64,000 nt of DNA from Sapria himalayana (GCA_029783825.1 JAREIK010002979.1:886109-950108); one strand, 5' to 3'. Positions 29,759 to 42,398 are shown, numbered from the stretch's first letter. Numbers and translations: made by a program. Notes: a model not told the origin generated them from the sequence alone.

Positions 29759-30824
29759 TAAAAGGTAGATAGATAGATAGATAGGCAGACATATAGACAA
29801 AGAGAAAGATAAATAGATAGATATATACATAGATACATAGATAGATATGCAGATAGACTAATAGATAATTAGATAGATAAAAAGATAGATAGATTGATAG
29901 ATAGACAGATAGATTGAAAGATTGTTAGACAAATAGACAGATAGGCAGATATATATCTGGACAAATAGATACATAGACAAATTAACAAATAGACACATAG
30001 ACTTGTTAGATAGTTAGATAGATAGACATAGATATAGATATACATATAGATAGATAGATAGATAAATAATTAGAAATATATATATTTATTGTCAGATATA
30101 TATAGATAGATAGATATATATATATATATATATATATATAGAAAGTTAAATAATTTGACAGATTGATAGAAAGACAGATAGATAGAAAGATTGATAGACA
30201 TATAGATAGAGAGATAGATAAATATATTGACAAATTTAAAGATAGATAGATATATAGATAGATTGATAGACTAATACACAGATAGACATAAAGATAGAAT
30301 GACATATAGATAGATAGATAGATAGACAGATATATACAAATACAAATAGACTGATAGACAGATAGATAGATTAATAAGTTGACAGATACATAGATAGTAA
30401 GATAAAAAATAGATAAATTGATAAATATATATATATATAGATAAATATGTATACAGATAGATAGATAGATAATTAGATAAATACGATAGATATAAATATG
30501 TATAGAAATTTAAATAGTTAAATAGATATAATGATAGATTGAAATAAAAAAAGAAAGATATATACATAGAATGATAGAATGATAGACAAATTGATAGGTA
30601 AACATATAGACAGATCGAAAAATATAAAGTTAGATAGAAAGATATATAAATAAATAGATAGAAATATAGATTGATAGATAAAAAGATAGTCATATAGACA
30701 GAGAGATAGAAAGACATATAGATAGATAGATAGGGAAGTATATAAATAAATAAATAGATAGATAGATATACAAATAGAATTATAGAATGATAGACATATA
30801 GATATATAAACATATAGATAGATA

Positions 30825-30936
30825 GACATATAGAAAGATATATAGATAGATAGATAATAAGATAGACACATAGATAGATAGACATATAGAAAGATATATA
30901 GATAGATAGATAATAAGATAGTCACATAGACAGATA
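30825..30936 (+). repeat. 56-bp tandem duplication in the GATA array
   Basis: The sequence starting gacatatagaaagatatata at 30825 is repeated starting at 30881, including the irregular part gataataagata. The two copies are nearly identical; the second differs where agacacata becomes agtcacata. Confidence 0.9.
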
Positions 30937-32742
30937 GACAAATAGACATATAGATAATGGATAGAAAAACTAATTGAGAGATTGTTAGATAGATATAATG
31001 ATTAGAAAAAAGATATACAAATTGATATATAGATAGAAAGATAAATAAGAAGATAGATTGTCAAACAATCTATCAGATAGATAGATATAAAAATAGAAAG
31101 GTAGAAAGATTAATAGATAACTAGATCAATAGATAGATAGATAGATAGATAGATTGATTGATTGACATTCAGACAGATTGATTGATTGATTGATAGAAAG
31201 ATAGGTATATAAATAGTTAGATAGTTATTCATATAGTTAAATATACATATAGATATATAGACATATAGATAGATATATAGATAGACATATATATATATAT
31301 ATAGATATTCATATAGACAACTAGACACTTAGACATATAGATAGTTAGACATATAGATAGTTAGACAGATAGATAGAGAGATGGATAGATAGATAGATAT
31401 GCATATAGACAGGCTGATAGATAAATAAACAAATAGATGAATAAATAGATAGATAGATATGTAGATAGACAAATAGATAGATTAATTGATAGATAAATAA
31501 ACATATAGATAGATACATACATTGATAGTTAGAAAGATAAATATACAAATAGTTAAATAAATACAATATAGATAGATAGACAAATCTACATATTAGTAGA
31601 CAGATACATAAATAACTAATAAAAATATCATATAAACATTGACAGATAAAGAGAAAAATGGCAAGATAGATAGATAAATAAATTTAAATATTTTTAGATT
31701 GATAAATAGATAGATAGATAGATAGATAGATAGACACATATACATATAAACAAATAGATAAATAGTCAGATAGTCAGGCAGAGAGACAAAATAGGAGGTA
31801 GTTAAATTGATAGATAAAAAGACACACATAGAGACAAAAGGTCTTTTATTCAAGCAGGTAGATTGTCAGGTAGGAAGATAGATGGACAAATAGATAGAAA
31901 GATAGATCAACTAAATGATTGACTAACTAAATCACAGAAAGACTAACTAATAGATAGATGGTCATATGGTTAGACAGACATATAGATAGACAGAATTACT
32001 GACTAACACATAGAAACATAGACATATAAATAGATAGATAGAAAAATAGATAGATAAATAGATACATAGATAGTTTGAAAGATAGATTGATATATTGATT
32101 GATAAATAGATATATAAATAGATATATAGATAGATAGACTGATAAACAGATAGATAGACAAATATATAGAAAGATAGATAAACAGATTGATTTATTGATT
32201 GATAGAAAGAAAGATAGATAGATAGATAGAAAATAGATAGATAGATAGATAGATAGAATGATAGATAAATAGATAGATAAATAGACAATGAAATAGATAG
32301 ATAGATAGATACACCAATATATAGACACATAGATGGACAAATAGATAGATTGAAAGATAGATTGATACACTAATCATTAGATTGATAGAAAGACAGATAG
32401 TTAGACAGATAATTAGATAAAAAATAGATATGAATAGATATAGATAGAGAGATTGATAGATATATAGAAAGATAGATAGAGTGATAGACAGACAGACAGA
32501 TAGATAAATATATAGATAGGTATAAATATATATCAATAGATAGATAGATAGATAGACAAAAAGATAGATAGAAAGATAGACATATAGATAAATAAATAAA
32601 CAAATATAAAGTTGGATAGATAGATAGATAGATCAATACAAAGATAGACATATAGAAAGGCAAAAAGATAGATAGATAAATTTATCGATAGATAGATAGA
32701 TAGATAGACTAGTAGATAGATATATACATATATAGATAAAAA

Positions 32743-34230
32743 ATGGCTAAAACTGAGATGATTTTTAATAAAAAATCATTTGCCTCCATTTTCAAGGAAC
32801 CCGAGCTCCTATTTCCGAACTATGACGCAAAAGAGGAGTCCCCGGCAATTTATTTTACGAAGGAGGAGATTTCGAAGCTTGCAGAACTGTTCAATCTCAC
32901 TCTAATCGCAAGTTCTCGCATGGTAGACTAGAATTCGAGCATTTTCATGGCTTCCTTACCTCATTAAAGCTACGGGAAGCAATAAAATGGGCGTGACTAG
33001 ATGGGAAACATATCCTGTTATAGTTCAAAGAGGAAGAAAGCTTCCTGAGGATATGGATAAAGGGACAATGGAGCATTGTGGGATACCCAATGCGCGTGTT
33101 CTTATGGTCGACTAGCTTTAAATCCTTAGAAGTACTCTCGAATGCCCTGGTTTGGTTCTCCTTCCCCAACCTTCCACTACATTTTTTTAACAAATCTTCT
33201 CTATATTCTATAGCCCTCTATGTGGGCACACCATGGATGCTAGACCAAGCTACGGCCTGCATGACCAGACCGAGCATGGAACGAATATGTATAGAAGTGG
33301 ACCTTAGAGAAAACCATTAAAATAGAATATGGGTAGGCCGTGATAAAAACAATAGTTTTTGGCAGCCTGTGATTATAGAAAACATGCCTAGTTACTGCCA
33401 GAACTGGCTTAGGATGGGGCATGCGAGGGTAGAATGCAAGGTAGGAGAAGAACTAAGAGGTAAGGTTGGTAAAGAACATGTGAAAATAGGGTAAAGAAGA
33501 GATGTCTGGGTTCAAAAGACAGGGTGGGCAGTAGATGAGATATATAATGAAGAAAGGCCTAAGGAATTTTTGGCAGCAATAGAAGTAATAGAGGAGTAGA
33601 GGAGAGGTGTAGAAAGGGAGGAAAGGATGGAAGAATAGAGGGAGGGAGGAGAGAAAACTAAGGAGAGGGAAGAGGAGGGTGGAGAGGGAGAGAGTAGCTT
33701 GGATTTTGAAAAGGAATTAGAAAGAGGTGGGAGTATAAGTGAGGAAATGGAAGTTAGTTTAGTAAAGAATAAAGGATCGAAGGAGAAAATAGAGGAGATA
33801 AGGAGGTGGCTAGAAGAGAGCTCTAGGGGGCCCAAAAGATGGGGAAAGAAAAACAACAAAGGAGAAGATGTTAGAGAAAGGGAGAGGTAGAGTGAAATGG
33901 CTTTAAACCCAGCTAGGAACTTTGAAAACTATAATTGGGCTAAGGATGATCTTCTCTCGGAAGATAACATAGATGTTTAAAGCTGGCCGCCAGCACATAA
34001 AAACAAAACGGAGCTAAAGCAGAATGCAGGAAAGGCAATTGATGATATAGATGCATACAAACAAAAAATCCCTAAAGTAGGAAGTAGGGTGATGGCGATA
34101 AAGGAGATACGGCACATGGCTAAAAAGCTAGACAATGCACAGAGTTCAACATCTAGAAAGGAGCTCACTTACCAAAGCTCAAGAAACTCTCTTAGAAATA
34201 GGAAAAAAACACTTAAACTTGAGATATGAA
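32743..34230 (+). pseudogene. LINE ORF1 (DUF4283 / zinc-knuckle protein), broken
   Basis: The nucleic-acid-binding first protein of plant L1 LINEs. It begins MAKTEMIFNKKSFASIF at 32743, with a FTKEEISKLAELF segment typical of the start of DUF4283, and meets a stop at 32929. The frame resumes near 33078 with GYPMRVFLWSTSFK, VWFSFPNLPLHFFNKSSLYS and TRPSMERICIEVDL, the conserved end of DUF4283. A zinc-knuckle segment follows at about 33380-33425, reading YCQNWLRMGHARVEC; its second Cys position is Trp, so one zinc ligand is lost. The rest (about 33500-34230) is a Glu/Lys/Arg-rich low-complexity tail, as usual for these proteins. Multiple stops and frame changes mean it cannot be translated as one protein. 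Confidence 0.88.
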
Positions 34231-34271
34231 TCAAAACACACCACGAGAGCACAAGCTAAATATAATTTTAA

Positions 34272-36867
34272 ATGAATAACACTTTATTTTGGAATATAAG
34301 AGGAGTAGAAAATACTCCAATGCTAAATAGACTAAGAAAACTTATTAGAATTCATAAACTATCATTGATAATAATTGTCGAACCAATGGTAAGTATCAAT
34401 CAGCTAAGAAATACAGAAAGTTAATTGGTTTCGAGAAGGCATTCTCAAATTCAAATGGTAAACTTTGGATTTATTGGAATAATATATTAGACTTAAAAAT
34501 TCTAATGGAAACAGAACAAATAAATAATATTAAGAACGGTAACCTGTCAGATGCTATCTTCTCAGTAGTGTATGCGAGCAATGCGAAAAAGGATAGGAAG
34601 AGACTCTGGCAGGAGATGCAAGAGATTGCTAAAAGGAAGGTCCCCTAGATCACCGGTGGAGATTTTAATGTGGTAAGAAACTCCTCTGAGAAAAGGGGTG
34701 GAAGGCCTCCTGACCCGATTTCCATAGCCCATTTAACGAGGCCATAACAAATGCTAATCTCTTAGAAACTAATTTTTTGGGATCGAATTACACCTGGTGT
34801 AATAACCGGAAGAAAAGAGGAGCAATATGGTCAAGGCTAGACCGGGTGCTTTATAATACAAAAATCATGGACAAATTTGGTGGAATAAAAGTTAACCATC
34901 TTAACAGAACTTGTCTGGATCACAGCCCGCTCCTAATCTCATTAAAAGAAAACAAAAAGATATATAAGGGGGTCAAATCTCAAAATATGTGGGCAATGCA
35001 CAAAGATTTTGAGAAAATAGTAAATAACTCATGGGCAATTCCAGCTTCGGGAAATCCTATGCAGATATTGGCATCAAAATTACGCAGCCTCAAATTAACA
35101 CTTGGGGTATGGAATAAAAAAATTTTGGAAATATCTCGAAAAGGATACAAAAAGCGGAAGAGGAGGTGACCTCAATGGAAGTAAAATACGAGGAGATGCA
35201 AGATGGTATTTCAATAATCAATATGAGTAAAGCGAAAGTAGAATTAAGACTCAGCCTACACATGGAGGAAGTTTTCTGGAAACAAAGGTCAAAGATAAAG
35301 TGGTTAAAAGATGGGGATAAAAACACGAAGTTCTTTCATGAGATGGAACAAATAAAAATACAAAAACAAAAAATAAGGTATAAAAAATGCTAATGGAGAA
35401 TGGATGGAAAAAGAAAATGAAATAAAATCAGAGTTAGAAGCCTACTTCAAAAGCCATCTATGCGGGAGAGCTATTCGGAAAGGTCACAGCTTAATAAATT
35501 TAATTGAAACGAAAATTAATGAGAAGGACAACAAAGTGTTAGAAATAATACCAAGTGAAGAAGAAATTAAAGAGGTAGTGTTCAGTTCAAATAAAGATAG
35601 TGCTGCAGGTCCGGATGGATGGAACAACGAATTCTTTCACCATTGTTGGAACATCATCAAAAAAGACATGACCAAGGCTATAGCTTGGATTTTTGCAGGC
35701 GTAGAAATCACGAAAGCCTGATCTAGCTCACATATTGTTCTAATTTAAAAAAAGGGTAACTCACAAAAATGTGAGGATTATAGACCTATAAGTCTATGTA
35801 ATGCAGTTTATAAAATCCTAGCAAAAATTTTAAAAACAAGGATGAGCAAGATTCTTCCTGCAATCATCTCGGCGGAACAAGCAGAATTTTTTCAAAATAG
35901 ACTAATGATGGAAAACATCAACCTAGCAATGGAACTGATAAGGGAACTAGGGGTTAAAACAAGAGGGCTAAATGTGATCTTGAAGCTTGATCTGTCCAAA
36001 GCATTCGATAGAGTGGAATGGAACACTTTATGTTATGTAATAAGGAAAATGGGCTTCTCATAATTCTGAATTGACTTAATATTTAGATGCATCTCCAGTG
36101 CATGGGTGAAGATTCTTATAAATGGGCAGGTTGGAGGAGAATTTAAACCTACAAGAGGGCTAAGACAAGGTCATCCCCTTTCACCCACCTTATTTAATAT
36201 TTATTTAGAATTATTGATAGTAAATTTAAAAGTGAAAATGAGAGAGGGTAAAATTGATTACTTTAAACAACTTAAAAACACTCCTAACGTGAGTTGCCTA
36301 ACATACGCAGACGACGTGATCATCTTCACGAAAGCCGGAAACTCGTCTTAGAAAAATATGATGAGGCTGTTCCAAACTCTAGAGGAGGAAAAGGGACAAA
36401 GGTTAAATAAGAGTAAATGCCAATTTATAATCGCAAAAAAAGCTCCAGAAAATACAGTTTTAAAAATTAAAAAGATCACAGGTTTTGCATGGAAAAAAGG
36501 GGCTTTAATGTATCTGGGATGCCCGATTTATGAAGGGAGGCTAAAAGATGTATACATAAACTATATGGTAGAAAGGATAAGAAGAAAGATTGCAGGATGG
36601 AAGGAGGATATACTGAGCATGGCAGGGAAAATAACTCTGATAGCACATGTTCTGCAAGGCACGTTAGCTCATATCTTAATGAATCTGCAACCACCAAAAA
36701 TTACGATTAAAAAGCTGGAAAGAGAAATGTCAAATTTTCTATGGGGCAAGAAGGAAGGTAAAGCTAAGCTTCACTCGAAAAAGTGGAAAGATTTATGTTA
36801 CCCTAAAGAAGAGGCGGGATTAGGATTTACAAGCTTAAATGATAGTTATTTTCTACCGACTTTATGA
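34272..36867 (+). pseudogene. LINE ORF2: AP-endonuclease and reverse transcriptase, broken
   Basis: The second LINE protein, which nicks the target and reverse-transcribes the element RNA. In order: an APE-type endonuclease starting MNNTLFWNIRG at 34272, with the Glu motif (VEP), GDFNVV near 34660, GSNYTWCNN near 34777, SRLDRVLYN and DHSPLL. A linker carries KIKWLKDGDKNTKFFH near 35300. The reverse transcriptase has AAGPDGWNNEFFHHCW near 35600, RPISLCNAVYKILA near 35785, LDLSKAFDRVEWN (catalytic Asp) near 35990, RGLRQGHPLSPTLFN near 36155 and YADD near 36305. The thumb region runs to about 36860. Damage includes a frameshift near 34390, a stop at 34646, a frameshift near 34720, and stops at 35167, 35719, 36061, 36067, 36349 and 36865. 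The C-terminal Zn-ribbon and RNase H present in the sister copy are missing. Confidence 0.95.
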
Positions 36868-36950
36868 TGGGACAAAACAATATATTCAAACCTTTCAGTT
36901 ATGCAAATAATAAGTCTACCTAATAAGGACTCATATTTTAACTAAGAAAA

Positions 36951-37296
36951 CTAAGAAGAAGCAGCATTCTTCATGCATATTTTCACCTAGTCATATTCAT
37001 GATCATCAAAGCTAATATAACCCCACCAGATATGATATGCAAACCCCAACTTAAAAATCTAAAACAAATTACATCATGAATTATAGTACACACCAGATAC
37101 GCATAAAGAAACAACAAATAAATACCTCTTGTTCCACTCAATTGCATGCACTGCATTAAGTGGATAATCTTATCGTCTATGATTCATTTTTCACTTGAAT
37201 AGAAACAATCAGAGCTCATCTTTTTCCATGCCTTACTTTTGACTTTGATATAATGCTTTGTTTAAAATATTTTTATAAATGTTACATATATATATA
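36951..37296. other. Unassigned segment between LINE and CACTA
   Basis: About 350 bp that match neither the GATA array, the LINE sister copy nor the CACTA termini. There is no convincing reading frame. It may be a leftover of the pre-insertion locus or filler DNA at a rearrangement junction, because the sequence on the other side of the CACTA element (56430 on) is GATA array. Confidence 0.5.
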
Positions 37297-37740
37297 CACC
37301 ACAAGAAAATCCCATATAGCTAGGAACAATTTGTTAGCTAAATAGGCATTTTCCTTCGCCAAACCGAACATAGCGATGGATTAATGATGGAACTGTTCTC
37401 AATCTAAAGTGTTCATCACTAAAATTTAGTGAGGAAAAGTGTCCCTAACTAATAATCTAGCAACGTAAAAATTCCTAGCTAAAAAAATAATTTTCCTAGC
37501 TAAATTAGCAAGCTAAATGTGAGTTTCTGCCGCTAAACGGATATAATGACGGAAGATTTCCCTAACTAAAGTTCTCGTCGCTAAATATTAGCGATGGAAA
37601 AAGTCCCTAGCAAATAAATTTAGCAACGGAAAAATTCTTTGCTAAAATAAAGTTATCCCTAGCTAAATTAGCTAGGGAAAATTCCAAGCTAATTTAGCAA
37701 GGGATTTTTCCCTTGCTAATTAAGTAAGGGAATTGTCCAT
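37297..37740. repeat. CACTA left terminus and subterminal repeats
   Basis: From the terminus inward, repeated pieces such as agctaggaa, ttagctaa, tagcgatgga, tagcaacg and cctagctaaa recur about every 20-60 bp. In known CACTA elements such subterminal motifs are bound by the element's own DNA-binding protein. Here they occur in inverse orientation to those at the right end, as expected. Confidence 0.85.
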
Positions 37741-40264
37741 AGCTATTTTAATTTTAAAACTAATTTTAGAATTTGATTTATTTTAAAATTTTTTAATTAA
37801 ATAATTTAATATTTGTATATAAAATTGAATAAAAATAAAAACTATAAATGATAATTTATAATTTTTTAAAAAAATATTTAATAACTTATTCTAATACAAT
37901 ATTTTACGTAATTAAAACAAAAATATAACAAAATCTTATTACATCTTTTCATCAATGTATCTACCGATAATGAATAAAGTATAATTTATCCATGTATTGA
38001 CGTTGCTTTCTTTCCCTCTGTTCCTTCGAACACCAACATTCTGATGCGACAAAGATGTCTGAGTCACGGTGCGTCATGTCTAGTGAAAAATTCCTTCACT
38101 TATACAAGCTTCATATGTGGAATAATGCGGTACCATATCTATAAGAAATTTAAACAACTCAATCAAATCAAAATAAATAAATAAAAAAATATGTTTTGAT
38201 AAATATATAATACTACAGTATATATGTATATATATACTAACATTTCAATGATACATATATTATTACAGTATAGGTACATATAAACTATAGTATTATGTGT
38301 ACATATATACTGAGTACAAATATACTCAATATATATGTACATAAAATACTATAGTATTATACTTATGTATATACTGAGTATATACATATGTATATACCAC
38401 ATTTGTTGTTATTGCTATTGCTACTGCTACCACTGCCACTGCTACTACTACTGCTGCCGCTACCGCACCTACTGCCGCTATAGCCTCTGCTGTTGCTAAT
38501 AATAAAAGTAGGGTGGGCAATGATGCTTGAGTGATGAACTTGAGATTGAGCGAGTTTTTGACGAGGATGCGAACTGCTTCTCCCAAATAGGACCCGATAT
38601 TCCTCCTAGACCAACATTACATAACACTACACGAGCATCATCATCATCATCATTCTAAGACTTAGTACAAATAGAACCAATCATTGTAGAACCTAACGCA
38701 AAAAAAACTTATTTACTCATATGCTCGCTTTGTACCATGTGATAATTGCATATCAATATAATTACTAAGATTTTAAGACCAACTTCTAGCTTCCTGGCTG
38801 GCCTAGACCAGAGTTATCTTCATCTCACATCTTTAGGAAAGGTCTAATATCCATGGCTTTTATTACCTACATCAATGAGCAATGCACGAAGATGATCAGA
38901 CTAGCCTGAGCAATTATATATTTAAAAGTGTGTCTATGTGTAAATGAGTGTGTACGTATGTCAATATATAAATGTCTACAAATAAATATATGGACCCACT
39001 AATGTATATACTCGGTATATACGTATGTATATACTACAGTATAAAAGTACGTATATACCAAGTATATATGTACGTATATACCAAGTATATATGTACGTAT
39101 ATATTATAGTATAAAGTATGTATATACCAAGTATATACCAAGTATATACATACGTATATACTATAGTATATAAGTATGTATATACTGAGTATATATTTAG
39201 AAATATACTCAGCATATACGAAAATATATACTGAATATATACGTACAAATATACTTAGTATATAGGAACATATATACTTGGTATATGTGTACTTATATAC
39301 TACGTATATACGTAGATATATACTTAGTATATACATACATTTATACCTAGTATATATGTACGTACATACTGTAGTATTATATGTATGTATATATAATCAC
39401 ATAGCCTTAGTTGACACACACACTTGTACTTTCATGCAAATACACATACCATCAAAGACAATAGAAGAAAATAATATAGGACTTAAAAAACACGCATATA
39501 TGTCTCTTAGGCATGGTCAGCATTTCTAGTTCTTTTTTCTCTGGTCCTCCACATAGATAGAGAACATTGTTACACCTACACATGGAGCATAACATATTAC
39601 ATTTACAAACCAATAACCGATAACAAGTAGTCGCAGATCTGAACTGTGATGACGTATATCTGCACAAAATAAGAGTGTCAAGAACAAACATACATTTGCG
39701 TGGAATTAATTTGTTTGGTTCATCTCACAGCTTAAAAAGCTAAGGTGTTGTTCCCAGTACCATGGAGGACCAGCCAAGGCTTTTACATACCTATAATAGG
39801 CTAAAAATCAACCCAAAAAATTTGGGGACACACAAATTTATTCATAGATATATAAAAATAGTTTTTATAGACATGAATAAATACAAATTAAAGGTTATAG
39901 TCATACAGCTTCAACATAAATCTAAATGATGTCCAGCAATGATGTTTAGAGAGAGAGTGCAAAAAAAAATTTTTTTATGAATAATGAAGATAATAGAAGC
40001 TAGGCCTCCTTTTGATCAAGCTGAAATCGGTAAATATGGGACCCATGCATTGGAAGGACCGTGGCAATGTCTGAATGCTTTGAATCAGAATTTTTTCATT
40101 TGTCTCACATAATGTGTCCTACAAAGATTCATTATTAGATTAATCGGAAAAGCAAAGAACAAAACTAGAATAAAAAAATTGAACCTATTAAAAACTCTTA
40201 TCATGTTTTGCTACACAGACAAAAATCAATAATAGTTTAGAAATAATTTTCATACAAAATTATC
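37741..40264. other. CACTA internal region left of the genes, non-coding
   Basis: AT-rich sequence with simple repeats. A patch at about 37940-38160 is less AT-rich and could be a 3' exon remnant of a minus-strand transposase gene, but I cannot assign it. A run of GCN-like triplets at about 38405-38480 gives an Ala/Val-rich minus-strand frame that is low-complexity and not called. An ATC run lies at about 38636-38655. Palindromic tandem repeats are listed separately. The part at 39400-40260 shows nothing I recognise. Confidence 0.6.
38985..39395. repeat. Palindromic AT-rich minisatellite
   Basis: About fifteen irregular units built around the near-palindrome TATACTNAGTATA, alternating with acgtatgtata/acgtacatata linkers, at roughly 22-30 bp spacing. 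A shorter stretch of the same units occurs at about 38305-38400, on the other side of a 600-bp spacer. Each unit could fold on itself. Confidence 0.85.
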
Positions 40265-42258
40265 CTAATAATTAGTAGGGAATTTTGTGCTAGCCTCTCC
40301 TACGAGGTTTTGCAGCTGGATCTCAAAATGCTATCTATTGCATCAATTCCGCTAACTGTGAATCTATATAGGACATTTTTATTTCATTACATTCTTAATT
40401 TCTTTCATCTCATCATTCATTTCTTTAATTTATTGCATTTCTTCCATCAAATGATTAATCTACTCCTCCTTCTCTTCTTACATTTCCAACATTTCTTCCT
40501 TCAAATTAATATTCTGCTCATCTTCTATTCTTTAATTTCATATATTTCTTCCTTCGAATGAGATATCTGCTCATCCTTTTTTTTTCATTTCGGTCTCCAT
40601 AACTACAATACATTGATTTGTTTCCATTGCTTGTTGTTCGACCGCCACATCCACCATTGCTGAGATAGATGAATTAGAAGTACGAATACCACAACAAAAT
40701 ACCACTCCCTTCGAGCTAATGTCATACACTAACTATTTTTTACGACCTCCTATGGTCTCCAAATAAATAGGATCATAGCCAATTGGTTGAAGATCCATGT
40801 AACCCTCAACTTATTGATGAGCAGCTACTGCACGTTCTTCCATTAGTTCGTGAGATAAAATAAAAAAAATAATATTCTAGATGTACATAAAATAAAATAA
40901 ATATTTTGCATTCCAAACAATTTTAAAAATGTACTGTAGTATTATAAAATTTTATTAATATAACAAATTCTTTCAGTAATCATCTAAGACTTATTGTCAA
41001 CAAACTGACCATCCACTTTCTTAACATGTATCTTCCTGAAAATCTCATAAAAATTGGGATCTTTACCCAATTCTCCAACCTAGAATATGTTTTTATTAAG
41101 TCATAAAAAATCAAATGATCAAAAAAATTAACAAAATTAATAAAACCATGCACGGATTTCGATTTATTAGACTATTAGGACAACCACGAAATATTTAAAT
41201 GTTTAAAATTTTAAAATTGTACGAAATCTCAAGTGTTCTCAATGCTCAACTTTGACCCTCCTGTGTGTCGACAGATTCATTGAACCTAGTCCAACTACCT
41301 CACTTCATCGATATTTTGCTGGCAATATCTGATTTTTCTTCACATCTAGCTCCTCCTGATACTTAAGCTACCCCGGCCAGTCATCCTCGGATATAAAAAT
41401 AGGTCTTTCTTTCATATTCTTCAATTTATGGATAAAATCATAATACCGTTGAGTAGCTTTGATCTCTCATTATGACTTCATCTTTCCATCAAATTTGGGC
41501 ACCCATGTGCAATGATTCTATATATAGAAAAATCAAAAAAAAATTATATTAACAATAAGAACATAATTATTTATTACTTGAATAATAACCACCATAATAG
41601 TTAAGTAATTGAATAATTATTTTTCAATGCTTTTGTTTTGTTATTTTTACCTAAAAGTCATTAAAATATGACTCTTTTGTCGATTCAGAAACGTTCTTCC
41701 AGGAGAATGCTTTAGTATTAGCCATTTTCTTGAAATACTTTGTAATTATAGTCGGACACTTGTGAAATGGAATAAAACTGTACAAATAAATAAATAACAT
41801 TGAATACAAGCAAATCATAACAATATTAAAAAAACCACAGAGAGTAGCATCAAAATTTTTTATTCAAGACATATTTACATATTCTTTTACCTCCCATCCA
41901 CATTCTCAATTACTAACTTTGCACTGATTGCAGAAGAAGGCACAACATTTAATGATGTCATTTGTTTTGTAAATGGGGGAACTGTTGGCATAAAATGTAG
42001 TGTAGAAGATAGAGATAGATTAGAAGTGTGTGAAGGAAGCATAATGGTTGGCAGACTTATATCTGATAAAGGTGATTGTAGAGGTCTCAATGATGGTGTT
42101 GGTGATAGAAATGAAGATGGTGATTATGATGTTAAAGTCTGGATATGGTGGGTATGAGATGGTATTGATTTTGTAACATGATGTAACATAATAGATGAAT
42201 TTAGTTCATTTATCTGTCCACATCCACCTCCACCATGGGCATGTCCTTTGGGCGCCAT
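40265..42258 (-). pseudogene. CACTA second gene, Transposase_24 (TNPA/PTTA-like), broken
   Basis: A likely DNA-binding accessory transposase of the CACTA element. On the minus strand it begins MAPKGHAHGGGGCGQINE at 42258, continues through a Ser/Thr/Pro-rich low-complexity part (SPSSFLSPTPSLRPLQSPLS) and reaches IENVDGR before an apparent intron. Further left are pieces that fit the Transposase_24 family: ITKYFKKMANTKAFSWKNVS near 41690-41770, KNMKERPIFISEDDWPG near 41370-41440 (family form is KxRPxWIxxxxW), and a degraded NxSTHxxVKVEH segment near 41250 where the family has a GGS-containing motif. The C-terminal part (about 40840-40300) has DPIYLETIGGRKK and a Lys/Glu/Met-rich, probably coiled-coil region. 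Stops and frame changes break it. Exon limits are inferred; the end at 40265 is only the first stop after the coiled-coil part. It lies 140 bp downstream of the TNP2-like gene on the same strand. Confidence 0.75.
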
Positions 42259-42398
42259 TTACTGTACAAAATAAAACATATAACAAATAATAGAGATATG
42301 ATTAACAAGCATGTATTTTAGAATAAAACACATCGATATATTTCAACAAAATATAGAAAGTCTTTGATAGTTTAATATTATAAAAAATTTATAACCGT

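Larger units (their letters stand above)
16977..32735 (+). repeat. Degenerate GATA tetranucleotide array, block 3 (15.8 kb)
   Basis: The longest block. Units are mainly GATA with GACA, GATT, AATA, AAGA and TATA variants. Internal structure includes pure TA tracts (18850-18902, 29064-29131, 29709-29752), a compound TA/GA/TA tract (22343-22416), TA/CA tracts (27494-27542, 29163-29217), local tandem duplications (25645-25740, 30825-30936) and several islands rich in GTAGACAAGTAGATAGG. No non-repeat gene sequence is visible. Complementary-strand open frames up to about 200 codons are repeat translations. It ends at the ATG of the first LINE ORF1. Confidence 0.97.
32741..36950 (+). mobile_element. 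LINE (plant L1-type), 3'-truncated, decayed
   Basis: A non-LTR retrotransposon with ORF1 then ORF2 on the + strand. It begins abruptly where the GATA array ends (ATG at 32743, so little or no 5' UTR) and loses recognisable LINE sequence soon after 36868, in the region after the RT thumb. The Zn-ribbon, RNase H domain, 3' UTR and A-tail are absent. It belongs to the same family as the LINE at 58953-62018: the two overlap in the segment after the YADD motif and share strings such as YLGCPIYEG. Several stops and frameshifts make it inactive. No target duplication can be tested because the 3' end is missing. Confidence 0.93.

Noticed and set aside
16977..32735. CRISPR-like pattern of short repeats with variable spacers
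   Set aside because: The repeat is a continuous degenerate tetranucleotide with no constant repeat/spacer alternation, and all context is eukaryotic transposons.
33512..33859. Minus-strand Ser/Leu/Pro-rich frame of 115 codons
   Set aside because: It is antisense to the Glu/Lys-rich tail of LINE ORF1.
38326..38586. Ala/Val-rich minus-strand frame with a hydrophobic stretch, possible membrane peptide
   Set aside because: It is a translated imperfect trinucleotide repeat running into the palindromic minisatellite; no homology or context supports a gene.
39034..39336. Minus-strand Tyr/Ile-rich frames near 39 kb
   Set aside because: They are translations of the palindromic TATACTNAGTATA minisatellite.
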